From Hyphomicrobiaceae bacterium UBA4460 (GTDB lineage: Bacteria; Pseudomonadota; Alphaproteobacteria; Rhizobiales; Methyloligellaceae): 11,905 nt of DNA. Positions 1-9,199 of this stretch are shown here, piece after piece (position 1 is the first letter of the stretch; each line of letters begins with the position of its first letter). The stretch is from the NCBI GenBank assembly GCA_002390155.1, contig DGOS01000026.1, positions 817-12,721 on the forward strand, given 5' to 3'. The translations under genes and the position numbers were made by a program. The notes under the pieces were generated by a model, which worked only from the letters and a program-made list of their open reading frames with translations, made no database searches and had not been told where the DNA came from.

Positions 1-471
1 CGTCTCCACGATGATGACGTCGAAACCGGCCGCCTCGCACAACAGCATGGCCTCTCGGGTGCGCCGCGCCACGCCACCCAGGGTGCCGCCGGTCGGTGAG
101 GGCCGGATGAAGGCGTTGGGATCGGCCGCCAGCTTTTCCATGCGGGTCTTGTCGCCGAGAATGGAGCCGCCGGTGCGCGAGGACGTGGGGTCCACCGCAA
201 GCACAGCCACCTTGTGGCCTTGGCTAATCAGGTTGACGCCGAGCTGGTCGATGAGGGTCGACTTGCCGGCGCCGGGTACGCCGCTGATACCGACGCGGAT
301 CGCCTTGCCCGTGTCAGGCAACAGCGTCTTCAGAAGATCGCGCGCACGGGCCTGGTCCTCGGGCCGCGCGCTTTCGATCAGGGTGATGGCGCGCCCCAGG
401 GCCACGCGGTCGCCCGCGCGGATGGCCTTGGAGAGGTCCTTGACGGTTTGAGTGCTTTTCTTGCCGCTCAT
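1..471 (-). CDS. meaB: MeaB, methylmalonyl-CoA mutase-associated GTPase (3' part cut off by window edge)
   Basis: G3E-family P-loop GTPase that assists methylmalonyl-CoA mutase: it gates adenosylcobalamin delivery and protects or reactivates the holoenzyme in the cytosol. The 157 visible residues hold the Walker A loop GVPGAGKS (about 64-71), the [20 protein letters not shown] block (about 92-111) typical of MeaB/ArgK, and the [12 protein letters not shown] segment. The sequence ends at DVIIVET, just where the Walker B and ETVGVGQSE region would continue. Family members are roughly 320-340 residues, so about half the protein is present. ATG at 469-471 is the only usable start, because an in-frame TAG lies at 490-492 with no other start between. 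No good Shine-Dalgarno is visible. It lies 52 nt downstream of mutB on the same strand, so it is very probably the third gene of the mutase operon. It is not truncated biologically as far as can be seen. Confidence 0.95.
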   Translation of the reverse strand, partial: MSGKKSTQTVKDLSKAIRAGDRVALGRAITLIESARPEDQARARDLLKTLLPDTGKAIRVGISGVPGAGKSTLIDQLGVNLISQGHKVAVLAVDPTSSRTGGSILGDKTRMEKLAADPNAFIRPSPTGGTLGGVARRTREAMLLCEAAGFDVIIVET

Positions 472-523
472 GACATGCGGGGGTAGGGGCTAACGGGCCG
501 AAGCGCAAGCTGCGATCGTCGCG

Positions 524-2686
<2,163 letters not shown>

Positions 2687-4540
2687 TCAAGCCCCCAAAT
2701 TCTCATATGCGCCGCGCAGCGTCGAAAGTGCGTCGGCCCCCGCCGAGACAAAGCTCTCGATGCCGGCCGCCTTAAGCGCGGTCTCAAGCTCGCCGGGCTT
2801 GCCCGCCAGATAGATGTGTTGCGCGCCGATGTCCTTGAGCGCACGGGCTGCCAGCGCGCCCTCGCTCGCATAGACCTTGTCCGAGGAGCAAAGACAGACG
2901 AGCTTCGCGCCGGACGTTTCGAAGTCCTGTAGCATTTCGTCCAGGCTCTGCGCGGCTTCAGGTGCGACGGCCTCGATGCCGCCTGCTTCGAACAGGCTTT
3001 TGGCGAAACTTGCGCGCGCGTTGAAGTCGGCCGGGCGCCCCAAGCAAGCCAGATAAATCTTAGGCCGCGCGTTATGCGCGGCGAGATAGGTATCGCTTCG
3101 GTCGCGCAAGGCCTCGAAGGACTCCGCGGCGCGTGCCGGCCTCAAAGGCTCGGCCGTCTGCTCGCCGTTGGTGTCGCGCGGCGCAGACTTTGCGCCGTCG
3201 AGAACGGCAACTGCGTCCTCGCCAAGATCAGGAAAATCGCTGGTACCAATGAGAGCGTCCTTGCGGCGCGCCATGGCCGCTTCACGCGCGGCGCGCGCCT
3301 TGGCGACGGCGCTCTGAATGAGTCCGGACCGCAGAGCCTCGGCGGGGCCGCCTTCGTTCTCGATCGCTTGGAACAGTTTCCACGCTTCCTGGCAGAGTTC
3401 GCCGGTCAGCGACTCCATGGCGCCCGATCCGGCGGAGGGATCTGCGACGCGATAAAGGTTCGACTCTTCGAGAAGGATGGTCTGCGTGTTGCGGGCAACC
3501 CGGCGGGCGAACGCGTCAGGCAGTCCGACGGCCGCGCTGAACGGCATGATAGAGATTGCGTTCGCGCCGCCAACTGCGGCAGCGAGCGCGGCAATCGTGC
3601 CGCGCACGATGTTTCCTTGCGGATCGCGCTTGGTCATCATGCGCCAGGCAGTCTCGGCGCTAACAAAAGCAGGCTCGGGCTCCAGCCCGCATGCCTCTTC
3701 GACGCGCGACCACAATTTCCGAATGCTGCGGAACTTGGCCGTGGTGAGGAACTGGTTCTGGTCTGCGGCGAGTCGGAAGAAGACGAGACGGCGTGCGTCA
3801 TCGAGCGGTACGCCCCCGTCATGTGCCGCGCGGACATAAGCGAGTGCGGTGGAGAGCGCGAAGGCCAGCTCCTGGGCTTCGGTGCCCCCGGCGGCATGTA
3901 CGGGCCGGCCGTCGCCAACGGCCAGTGGGCTCTTGAAGCCTTGCGCGACCAACTCCCCTGCCAGGTTCGCGAAAAAGTTCGCCATGTCCGGCCAGACCAC
4001 ATTGTTCCGGCCATTGACAGCGAGTACGCCGATGGGGTCGAAGCCGAAACGGATGTTGACGTCGCTCGGTGCAAGTCCGCGCTGCTGCACGAGATTGGCG
4101 AGCATGCGCCCTGTGTCTTCACAGAGTGGGCCCATCTGAAGTTCGACGGGAACGCCCCATTCGAAATGCACGCCGTCGAGCGCTTCTTTCAGAAGGCCTT
4201 CCGACGGCGGGACCGCGAAGCCGTAATCGCCGACCGAGCCTTCGAACACGAGGCTAAGACCGCCGGCGCCACTATTGAGATCTTCGAGGATCTGCCGATT
4301 GGCCGTCCTGCCGTCGGCGATCTCGATGCGTTGCGTGACTTCCCACGGTATGCCCGGCGCGCGGCCAGGCACGACGTCCGCATCGCTCGCCCGGCCATAG
4401 AGTGGCTCGATGACGATGCCGTCATAGCTCTTCGATTCAAGCGAAGAGATTGATGCGCCTTTGAGCGCCTTTTCCACCAGCGCCTTCCAGGCTGCCTCAT
4501 CGGCGGGCGGGAAGTCGCGGGCGAGGGGAAGTTCTGCCAT
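2687..4540 (-). CDS. mutA: Methylmalonyl-CoA mutase small (non-catalytic) subunit
   Basis: Structural partner of the catalytic chain. The visible protein is 617 residues from the chosen ATG, close to the roughly 620-640 of heterodimeric-type small subunits. The N-terminal part is a diverged mutase TIM barrel: VIEPLYGR and GIPWEVTQRIE near residues 44-72, NSGAGGLSLVFEGS near 89-102, and FARRVARNTQTILLEESNLYRVADPSAGSG near 344-372. The C-terminal cobalamin-like domain (about 493-617) keeps the fold (LACLGRPADF, VCLCSSDKVYA, IYLAGKPGE) but lacks the DxHxxG histidine, as expected for the non-catalytic subunit. A Lys/Arg/Ala-rich linker joins the two domains. The frame can also begin at GTG 4544-4546. 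I prefer ATG 4538-4540 because AGGG (4550-4553 on the complement) is 9 nt upstream of the ATG but only 3 nt from the GTG. It is the first gene of the operon, and its stop TGA touches the mutB start. Confidence 0.95.
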   Translation of the reverse strand: MAELPLARDFPPADEAAWKALVEKALKGASISSLESKSYDGIVIEPLYGRASDADVVPGRAPGIPWEVTQRIEIADGRTANRQILEDLNSGAGGLSLVFEGSVGDYGFAVPPSEGLLKEALDGVHFEWGVPVELQMGPLCEDTGRMLANLVQQRGLAPSDVNIRFGFDPIGVLAVNGRNNVVWPDMANFFANLAGELVAQGFKSPLAVGDGRPVHAAGGTEAQELAFALSTALAYVRAAHDGGVPLDDARRLVFFRLAADQNQFLTTAKFRSIRKLWSRVEEACGLEPEPAFVSAETAWRMMTKRDPQGNIVRGTIAALAAAVGGANAISIMPFSAAVGLPDAFARRVARNTQTILLEESNLYRVADPSAGSGAMESLTGELCQEAWKLFQAIENEGGPAEALRSGLIQSAVAKARAAREAAMARRKDALIGTSDFPDLGEDAVAVLDGAKSAPRDTNGEQTAEPLRPARAAESFEALRDRSDTYLAAHNARPKIYLACLGRPADFNARASFAKSLFEAGGIEAVAPEAAQSLDEMLQDFETSGAKLVCLCSSDKVYASEGALAARALKDIGAQHIYLAGKPGELETALKAAGIESFVSAGADALSTLRGAYENLGA

Positions 4541-4550
4541 TTCCACTAAC

Positions 4551-4577
4551 CCTAGAATGATCCTAGATTTTTCCTAG
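4551..4577. promoter_or_regulatory. Three CCTAG elements at exact 11-bp spacing, candidate operator
   Basis: CCTAG occurs at 4551-4555, 4562-4566 and 4573-4577, each followed by a 6-nt AT-rich spacer (first two begin AAT and ATT). On the mutA strand this reads as three CTAGG units. CTAG is a rare tetranucleotide in many bacteria, and three copies about one helical turn apart, ending 10 bp before the mutA ATG, would present the same face of the helix to a protein. The proximal copy overlaps the AGGG that may serve as the mutA ribosome binding site. It does not resemble the TTTGCAAA-type site reported for the alphaproteobacterial propionate regulator PccR. Binding by any regulator is inference. 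Confidence 0.3.
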
Positions 4578-4638
4578 CACGAAGCTTGGGCGCCGAGAAA
4601 CCTGGTGGAATACCAGAGAAAATGGGGCAATGGCCACC

Positions 4639-4667
4639 TTGGCGTCGGGCTCGGGCTACCGCTAAAG
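4639..4667 (+). promoter_or_regulatory. Candidate housekeeping-sigma promoter for the HerA-like gene
   Basis: TTGGCG (4639-4644) is separated by 17 nt from CTAAAG (4662-4667). This resembles the relaxed alphaproteobacterial -35 (TTGAC-like) and -10 elements with the right spacing. It lies about 35 nt upstream of the ATG at 4701. The match is weak, and such pairs arise by chance. Confidence 0.25.
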
Positions 4668-4700
4668 TGCCGCAGACCAAGATGCGACGAGGAGAGGGTC

Positions 4701-6374
4701 ATGGCGAGGCGGAGCAGGACGCCGGAGACGGGCGACGATACGGAGGACGAGACGGCAACGACGAAGCCGGGAAAGCGGGCAGCCAAGAAGAAGAGGGCCG
4801 CGAAGAGACCGCGAAAAACCGCCCGTAAGTCCGCCAAAAAGAAAGCCGTGCCGAAGGCCGCCGAAGCGGTGGCGGATCCTGCTCCTATTGAGTTGCCGGA
4901 CGATTGCGTCTTCATCGGCAAGAGCGACAAGCCCGAATACATCCTTCTGAAGCTCGCCAACCGCCACGGACTCATTACCGGCGCCACGGGCACGGGCAAG
5001 ACCGTGACCCTGCAAGGGCTTGCGGAGAGCTTTTCGGACCAAGGCGTGCCGGTATTTTGCGCCGACGTGAAGGGCGACCTCTCGGGCGTCGCCGAGATGG
5101 GCGTGGAGAAGGGCTGGATCAAAGAACGCGCCGCGATGCTCGGATACGAGGTCCCGTACAGTGCCCATCCGGTGATCTTCTGGGACCTGTTCGGTGAGCA
5201 GGGACACCCCATCCGCACGACCGTCACGGAATTGGGGCCGCTTCTTCTGTCGCGCCTGATGGATCTCAGCGATGCGCAAGAAGGCGTGCTGAATATCGCT
5301 TTCCGCATCGCCGACGACGAGAAACTGCCGCTTCTCGATCTGAAGGATCTGCAATCCTTGCTTCAGAACCTCGCCAGTCGCGCGAAGGACCTCACCACGA
5401 AATACGGCAATGTCAGCAAGGTTTCGATCGGCGCCATCCAGCGCTCACTTCTTGTGCTGGAGCAGCAAGGCGCGGAGTACTTCTTCGGCGAGCCGGCGCT
5501 GGACGTCAGGAAGGACTTGATGCGCAAGGACTCAGACGGGCGCGGCTATATCAGCGTGCTCGCGGCCGACAAGCTGATGCAAAGCCCGCGGCTCTACGCG
5601 ACGTTCCTCCTGTTCCTGTTGTCGGAGCTGTTCGAGGAGTTGCCGGAAGTCGGCGATCCCAAGAAGCCCAAGCTCGTTTTCTTCTTCGACGAGGCGCATC
5701 TGTTGTTCCGCGATGCGCCCAAGGTTCTCTTGGAAAAGGTCGAGCAAGTGGTTCGCCTCATTCGCTCCAAGGGCGTCGGCGTCTACTTCGTGACGCAGAA
5801 CCCGCGCGATATTCCCGACACGGTGTCGCGGCAGCTCGGCAACCGCGTGCAGCACGCGTTGCGCGCGTTCACGCCTTCGGAGCAGAAAGCAGTGAAGGCC
5901 GCGGCTGAAACGTTCCGCGAGAATCCGGACATCGATACCGAGACGGCGATCATGGAGCTGGGGATCGGCGAGGCGCTGGTCTCGACCCTCGACAAAAAGG
6001 GCCAGCCCAGCATGGTCGAGCACACCTTCATCAAGCCGCCATCGTCGCAAGTGGGCCCGCTGAGCCCGAAGCAACGCAGAGCCATCATCGAGGATAGCCC
6101 TGTCGCCGGCGTCTATGACGAGGTTCTGGACCGCAAGTCGGCATATGAAATTCTGAAGAAGCGGACCGAACAGCGCGCCAAGGAGCTTGCCGAGGCCGAG
6201 GCGGCCGACGAGAAGACCAAGACCTCCCGTAAGAAGTCCGGCGGGCGGCGTGGCGACAGTTTCTGGACGGCGCTCGGAAAATCCGTCGTGCGCTCCGTGG
6301 TGCCGATGGCAACGCGGGTGCTGGAGGACGCTATCAAGCGCAATACCATGGGCGGCATTTCGCGCCGCCGCTAA
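4701..6374 (+). CDS. HerA-like P-loop ATPase, DUF853/YjgR type
   Basis: Bacterial HerA/FtsK-superfamily ATPase related to E. coli YjgR; the cellular role of this branch is poorly defined, and DNA translocation is inferred from the fold. The chosen product is 557 residues. Residues about 66-90 ([27 protein letters not shown]) lead into Walker A GATGTGKT (94-101), then [10 protein letters not shown]. Walker B is [10 protein letters not shown] (324-333), followed by the [15 protein letters not shown] and [15 protein letters not shown] blocks (about 358-391). The C terminus is basic and small-residue rich (MGGISRRR), as in YjgR-type proteins. The first 55 residues are a low-complexity Lys/Arg/Ala tail, and YjgR itself is about 500 residues, so the tail explains most of the extra length. 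ATG 4701 is chosen because GGAG (4691-4694) precedes it at normal spacing; a GTG at 4605 would add 32 residues without family resemblance. No nurA-like nuclease gene is adjacent. The downstream ABC-F gene follows after 39 nt. Confidence 0.9.
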   Translation: MARRSRTPETGDDTEDETATTKPGKRAAKKKRAAKRPRKTARKSAKKKAVPKAAEAVADPAPIELPDDCVFIGKSDKPEYILLKLANRHGLITGATGTGKTVTLQGLAESFSDQGVPVFCADVKGDLSGVAEMGVEKGWIKERAAMLGYEVPYSAHPVIFWDLFGEQGHPIRTTVTELGPLLLSRLMDLSDAQEGVLNIAFRIADDEKLPLLDLKDLQSLLQNLASRAKDLTTKYGNVSKVSIGAIQRSLLVLEQQGAEYFFGEPALDVRKDLMRKDSDGRGYISVLAADKLMQSPRLYATFLLFLLSELFEELPEVGDPKKPKLVFFFDEAHLLFRDAPKVLLEKVEQVVRLIRSKGVGVYFVTQNPRDIPDTVSRQLGNRVQHALRAFTPSEQKAVKAAAETFRENPDIDTETAIMELGIGEALVSTLDKKGQPSMVEHTFIKPPSSQVGPLSPKQRRAIIEDSPVAGVYDEVLDRKSAYEILKKRTEQRAKELAEAEAADEKTKTSRKKSGGRRGDSFWTALGKSVVRSVVPMATRVLEDAIKRNTMGGISRRR

Positions 6375-6413
6375 GCGCGCAGACTCTCATCGTCCTGTGC
6401 TATCACGCCCGCC

Positions 6414-8288
6414 ATGTTCACGCTTGATGCCATCTCTTTGCGGCTTGGCGGCCATGTTATCTTGGACCGCGCCAGCGCCGCGCTGCCGCCCCGGTCCCGT
6501 GTGGGGCTCGTGGGACGCAACGGGGCGGGGAAGTCGTCGCTCCTAAAGCTCATTGCCGGGGTGTACGAGCTTGATGGCGGCCGCATCGAGGCGCCGTCGG
6601 GCACGCGCATCGGCTATGTGGCGCAAGAGGCGCCGGGCGGTTCGGCAACGCCCTTCGAGACAGTTCTTGCGGCGGCGGAGGAGCGGGCCGCGCTTCTGGC
6701 GGAAGCCGAGCATGCAATGGACGCGCACCGCATCGCCGAGATCCACGAGCGGCTCAACGCCATCGATGCTCATGGGGCGCCTGCGCGGGCCGCGCGCATC
6801 CTCGCGGGGCTCGGCTTCTCGGAGGAGGCGCAACATCAGCCCTTGGAGACGTTTTCCGGCGGGTGGCGCATGCGTGTGGCGCTTGCAGCGCTTCTGTTCT
6901 CCGAGCCAGACCTGCTGCTGCTGGATGAGCCTTCGAACCATCTGGACCTGGAGGCGGCGCTATGGCTGGAGTCGTTCCTCAAAACCTACCGTAACAGCCT
7001 CATCGTCGTGAGCCATGAGCGCGACCTTCTGAACCATGTCGTCGACTACATCCTGCATGTGGACCACGGCAAGGCGACGCTCTACGCGGGCAATTACGAC
7101 CAGTTCGAGCGGCAACGCCGCGAGCGGCAAGCGCAAGCGGCGGCGGCGCGTGCGAGCCAGGAAGCCAAGCGCAAGAAGCTGCAGGCCTATGTGGAGCGCT
7201 GGCGCTACAAGGCGCATACGGCGCGTCAGGCCCAGAGCCGTTTGAAGGCCTTGTCGCGCATGGAGCCGATTGCGGAAGCGCTGGACGATGCCTCCTTGGT
7301 CTTCGACTTCCCGAGCCCGAAGGAGACCAAGCCGCCGCTTCTCTTGCTTGAGGATGCGTCGGTCGGCTACGTACCCGACACGCCGGTCCTGTCAGGCCTT
7401 GACTTGCGCATCGATCCGGATGACCGCATTGCGCTGGTGGGACGCAACGGCAACGGCAAAACAACGCTGGCGCGGCTCCTTGCCAAACAGCTTGCTCCGA
7501 TGACGGGCAGGATTGCGGCAAGCGGCAAGCTCACCGTCGGCTACTTCGCGCAGCACCAGATCGAAGAGCTGGTGGCTGACGACACGCCGCTTCAGCACAT
7601 GGAACGGCTTCTGCCGGGTGCAAAGCCCGGCGAGGTGCGGAACCAACTCGCACGGTTCGGATTTTCAGGTGACAAGGTGAGTGTCGCGGTGCGTCAGCTC
7701 TCCGGCGGTGAGCGAGCGCGGCTCTCACTGGCGCTCATCACGCGGCAGGCGCCTCATATTCTCATCCTTGACGAGCCGACCAACCATCTCGACGTTGATG
7801 CGCGCGAGGCGCTTGTGCAGGCGCTCGCCGCGTTCGCCGGCGCCGTGATCGTCGTGAGCCATGACCGGCACCTCTTGGGGCTGATCGCCGACCGTTTGTT
7901 GCTCGTAGCCGACGGCACGGTGCGGGAGTTCGACGGTAGCTTGGACGATTATCGCGATAGCGTGTTGAGCGTTGCCAAGTCCGGCAAGGGCAACGGCAAA
8001 GCGCCGGGCCCGAAGGTCAACCGCAAGGAGAAGCGTAAGGCGGCGGCGGATGCACGCGAGCGCACCAAAGCTTTACGCAAGGCCGTCGTGCAGGCCGAAG
8101 CGGATATGAAGGCGCTTACTGTGAGGCGCGATGCGCTCGATGCAGACCTGGTGAATGCGGCACCGACGGAAGCGAGCGCGCTCATGAAGCAGCGCGGTGC
8201 GTTGACGCGCGACATCGAGGAGGCGGAAGCGCGTTGGCTGGAAGCGAGCGAAGCGGTCGAAGCCGCCATGAGCGAGGTTGACGCGTAA
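6414..8288 (+). CDS. yheS: ABC-F family ATPase, YheS-like
   Basis: Soluble protein with two ABC ATPase domains and no membrane segments; ABC-F proteins bind the ribosomal E site and modulate translation. It has 624 residues, matching YheS and Uup (about 635). Domain 1 has Walker A GRNGAGKS (34-41), signature FSGGWRMR (147-154) and Walker B LLLLDEPSNHLDL (167-179). The charged, helical interdomain linker (about 235-300, including RQAQSRLKALSRMEPIAEAL) is the tRNA-interacting segment. Domain 2 has Walker A GRNGNGKT (343-350), signature LSGGERARL (429-437), Walker B ILILDEPTNHLDV (449-461) and VVSHDRHLL. A lysine-rich stretch (about 522-545) leads into a predicted C-terminal coiled coil (545-624). 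Block-by-block resemblance (for example DRHLL, then FDGSLDDY) is closest to E. coli YheS. Starts other than ATG 6414 are not supported, although no clear Shine-Dalgarno precedes it. Nothing indicates an antibiotic-resistance subtype. Confidence 0.93.
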   Translation: MFTLDAISLRLGGHVILDRASAALPPRSRVGLVGRNGAGKSSLLKLIAGVYELDGGRIEAPSGTRIGYVAQEAPGGSATPFETVLAAAEERAALLAEAEHAMDAHRIAEIHERLNAIDAHGAPARAARILAGLGFSEEAQHQPLETFSGGWRMRVALAALLFSEPDLLLLDEPSNHLDLEAALWLESFLKTYRNSLIVVSHERDLLNHVVDYILHVDHGKATLYAGNYDQFERQRRERQAQAAAARASQEAKRKKLQAYVERWRYKAHTARQAQSRLKALSRMEPIAEALDDASLVFDFPSPKETKPPLLLLEDASVGYVPDTPVLSGLDLRIDPDDRIALVGRNGNGKTTLARLLAKQLAPMTGRIAASGKLTVGYFAQHQIEELVADDTPLQHMERLLPGAKPGEVRNQLARFGFSGDKVSVAVRQLSGGERARLSLALITRQAPHILILDEPTNHLDVDAREALVQALAAFAGAVIVVSHDRHLLGLIADRLLLVADGTVREFDGSLDDYRDSVLSVAKSGKGNGKAPGPKVNRKEKRKAAADARERTKALRKAVVQAEADMKALTVRRDALDADLVNAAPTEASALMKQRGALTRDIEEAEARWLEASEAVEAAMSEVDA

Positions 8289-8290
8289 GC

Positions 8291-8316
8291 AAAACGGGCG
8301 CCCCGAAGGACGCCCG
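8291..8316 (-). terminator. Intrinsic terminator of the superoxide dismutase gene, C(UUCG)G tetraloop
   Basis: On the minus strand a stem formed by 8295-8303 and 8308-8316 (six outer pairs, one mismatch, two inner pairs) closes a TTCG loop flanked by C and G, the extra-stable tetraloop. Four Ts follow (complement of 8291-8294). It lies 24 nt past the sodB stop and starts 3 nt past the stop of the convergent ABC-F gene. On the plus strand the stem is followed only by a weak T-rich stretch, so it may work mainly for the minus strand. Confidence 0.75.
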
Positions 8317-8339
8317 CTGCAATCGTTTGTGTCCGCGCG

Positions 8340-8948
8340 CTAGGAGGTCGGCGCTTGCGCGTAAAGCTCCTCGACATGATCCCAGTTGATGAGATGGTCG
8401 AACCAGGCTTCGAGATACTTCGGCCGCGCGTTGCGGTAGTCGATGTAATAGGAGTGCTCCCAAACATCGCAACCAAGGATTGGCCAGCCGCCCTGCACGA
8501 GCGGGTTCTCGCCGTTCGGCGTCTTGGTCACTTCGAGCTTGCCGTCCTTATTCAGCGTCAGCCAGCACCAGCCTGAACCGAACTGGGTCATGCCGGCCTG
8601 GATGAAGTCGCCGCGGAACTTGTCGTAGCCGCCGAGATCGCGGTCGATCAGTGCGAGGATCGAGCCCGGGATCTTCTTGCCGCCGCCGTCCTTCTTCATC
8701 CACGGCCAGAACTGAATGTGGTTGAAGTCTTGGGCGGCGTTGTTGAAGACGCCGGCATCCTTGCCGAAGCTTTCCTTGACGATGGTCTCGAGGTCTTTGC
8801 CCTCGTAACCAGTGTCTTTGATCAACTTGTTGAGGTTGTCCACGTAAGCCTTGTGGTGCTTGTCGTGGTGATATTCGAGCGTTTCAGCCGACATATAGGG
8901 CTGAAGCGCATCGTAGGCGTAAGGAAGGGGTGGGAGTTCGAATGCCAC
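8340..8948 (-). CDS. sodB: Superoxide dismutase, Fe type (Fe/Mn family)
   Basis: Dismutates superoxide to oxygen and hydrogen peroxide; probably cytosolic, as no signal peptide is visible. It has 202 residues, normal length. Metal ligands are His27 (in EYHHDKHH), His77 (in FNHIQFW), Asp161 and His165 (in DVWEHSYYIDYRNARPKYLE). The second-sphere glutamine sits four residues before the second His (Gln73 in NNAAQDFNH), the Fe-SOD position rather than the Mn-SOD position, so iron is the predicted metal; cambialistic activity cannot be excluded. The active-site gateway Tyr35 is present. The start is GTG at 8946-8948, with GGAGA (complement of 8956-8960) 7 nt upstream. This gives the canonical (M)AFELPPLPYAYDAL N terminus, so GTG is well supported. 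The gene is convergent with the ABC-F gene and stands alone, with 251 bp of non-coding DNA upstream and its own terminator. Tandem Cys160-Asp161 at the ligand seems to be a normal variant. Confidence 0.96.
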   Translation of the reverse strand: MAFELPPLPYAYDALQPYMSAETLEYHHDKHHKAYVDNLNKLIKDTGYEGKDLETIVKESFGKDAGVFNNAAQDFNHIQFWPWMKKDGGGKKIPGSILALIDRDLGGYDKFRGDFIQAGMTQFGSGWCWLTLNKDGKLEVTKTPNGENPLVQGGWPILGCDVWEHSYYIDYRNARPKYLEAWFDHLINWDHVEELYAQAPTS

Positions 8949-9059
8949 TTTCGGGTCTCCGCGAAAAATGGGGTGAAACGGGAAAGATGAGGCAAGCTAA
9001 AGCCTCCCCGAAAGCGAAGCAAGCGGCGGGAAAAACGTTTCGCGTTTGGTGAAGGGGGT

Positions 9060-9087
9060 GGGCGTGGAGCCCCTGAACTCCACGCCC
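9060..9087. repeat. Perfect 10-bp inverted repeat, hairpin with 8-nt loop
   Basis: GGGCGTGGAG (9060-9069) pairs perfectly with CTCCACGCCC (9078-9087) around an 8-nt loop, giving a very stable GC-rich hairpin 112 bp before the sodB start. On the minus strand it is followed by a C-rich stretch, not by Ts, so it is not a standard intrinsic terminator. It could end or stabilise the hydrolase mRNA, sit in the sodB leader, or be one copy of a dispersed palindromic element. Confidence 0.6.
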
Positions 9088-9152
9088 GGTGCCGAGGAAG
9101 GTTCGCTTCATCAGTTACAGGGATCTGACGCTTTGGAGAGTGCGTTTTTTCA

Positions 9153-9193
9153 CCTGAACGCAGGCTGAACCGGAGATGCAGGTTGCGTTCAGG
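9153..9193. repeat. 10-bp inverted repeat just past the hydrolase stop
   Basis: CCTGAACGCA (9153-9162) is perfectly complementary to TGCGTTCAGG (9184-9193), separated by a 21-nt loop. It begins 7 nt beyond the stop of the isochorismatase-fold gene on the minus strand. Read on that strand it is followed by an A tract (complement of TTTTTT 9145-9150), so it lacks the U tract of an intrinsic terminator. Protection of the mRNA 3' end is possible. Confidence 0.5.
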
Positions 9194-9199
9194 GAGGGG

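Larger units (their letters stand above)
4541..4700. other. Divergent intergenic region between mutA and the HerA-like ATPase gene
   Basis: These 160 bp must hold the control signals of both the mutase operon (minus) and the HerA-like gene (plus). Near mutA it contains three evenly spaced CCTAG elements, listed separately. Near the plus-strand gene there is a weak promoter-like pair and a good ribosome binding site. No convincing minus-strand -35/-10 pair was found by eye. A longer plus-strand reading from GTG 4605 through this region is possible but was not adopted. Confidence 0.7.
8949..9199. other. 251-bp non-coding region upstream of sodB
   Basis: No coding sequence was recognised here. 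It must contain the sodB promoter and leader and the 3' end of the hydrolase transcript. Two perfect 10-bp inverted repeats are present (9060-9087 and 9153-9193, listed separately), but neither is followed by a T tract on the minus strand. A weak promoter-like stretch with TTGCTT and a TTTAGC-like -10 can be picked out near 8995-9025 on the minus strand, but the match is too poor to annotate. No classical iron- or peroxide-regulator box was recognised. Confidence 0.6.

Noticed and set aside
1..471. Truncated meaB as a pseudogene
   Set aside because: The frame is open to the window edge with all expected motifs in order; the truncation is only due to the window boundary.
2687..2689. TGA between mutA and mutB as a selenocysteine or programmed read-through codon
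   Set aside because: Both subunits are full length on either side, the GTG has a plausible ribosome binding site, and separate subunits are the normal arrangement. No selenocysteine-type hairpin was recognised.
3074..4453. 459-codon plus-strand open frame opposite mutA
   Set aside because: It lies entirely within the coding region of a well-supported mutase subunit; its composition (Arg/Ala/Gly rich) and lack of motifs mark it as a shadow frame.
2687..4540. MutA lacking the cobalamin-binding histidine as a sign of gene decay
   Set aside because: Loss of the DxHxxG motif is the rule for the non-catalytic small subunit of heterodimeric mutases; the frame is intact.
4605..4700. 32-residue N-terminal extension of the HerA-like protein from GTG 4605
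   Set aside because: There is no family resemblance, the better ribosome binding site is just before ATG 4701, and the extension would run over the candidate promoter.
6414..8288. ABC-F protein as an antibiotic-resistance factor
   Set aside because: Sequence blocks match housekeeping YheS-like members, there is no long antibiotic-resistance-type linker, and no resistance or mobile genes are nearby.
9124..9150. Possible plus-strand terminator ending in TTTTTT
   Set aside because: The upstream stem (ACGC with GCGT) is only about four base pairs with a bulge, and no plus-strand gene ends nearby.
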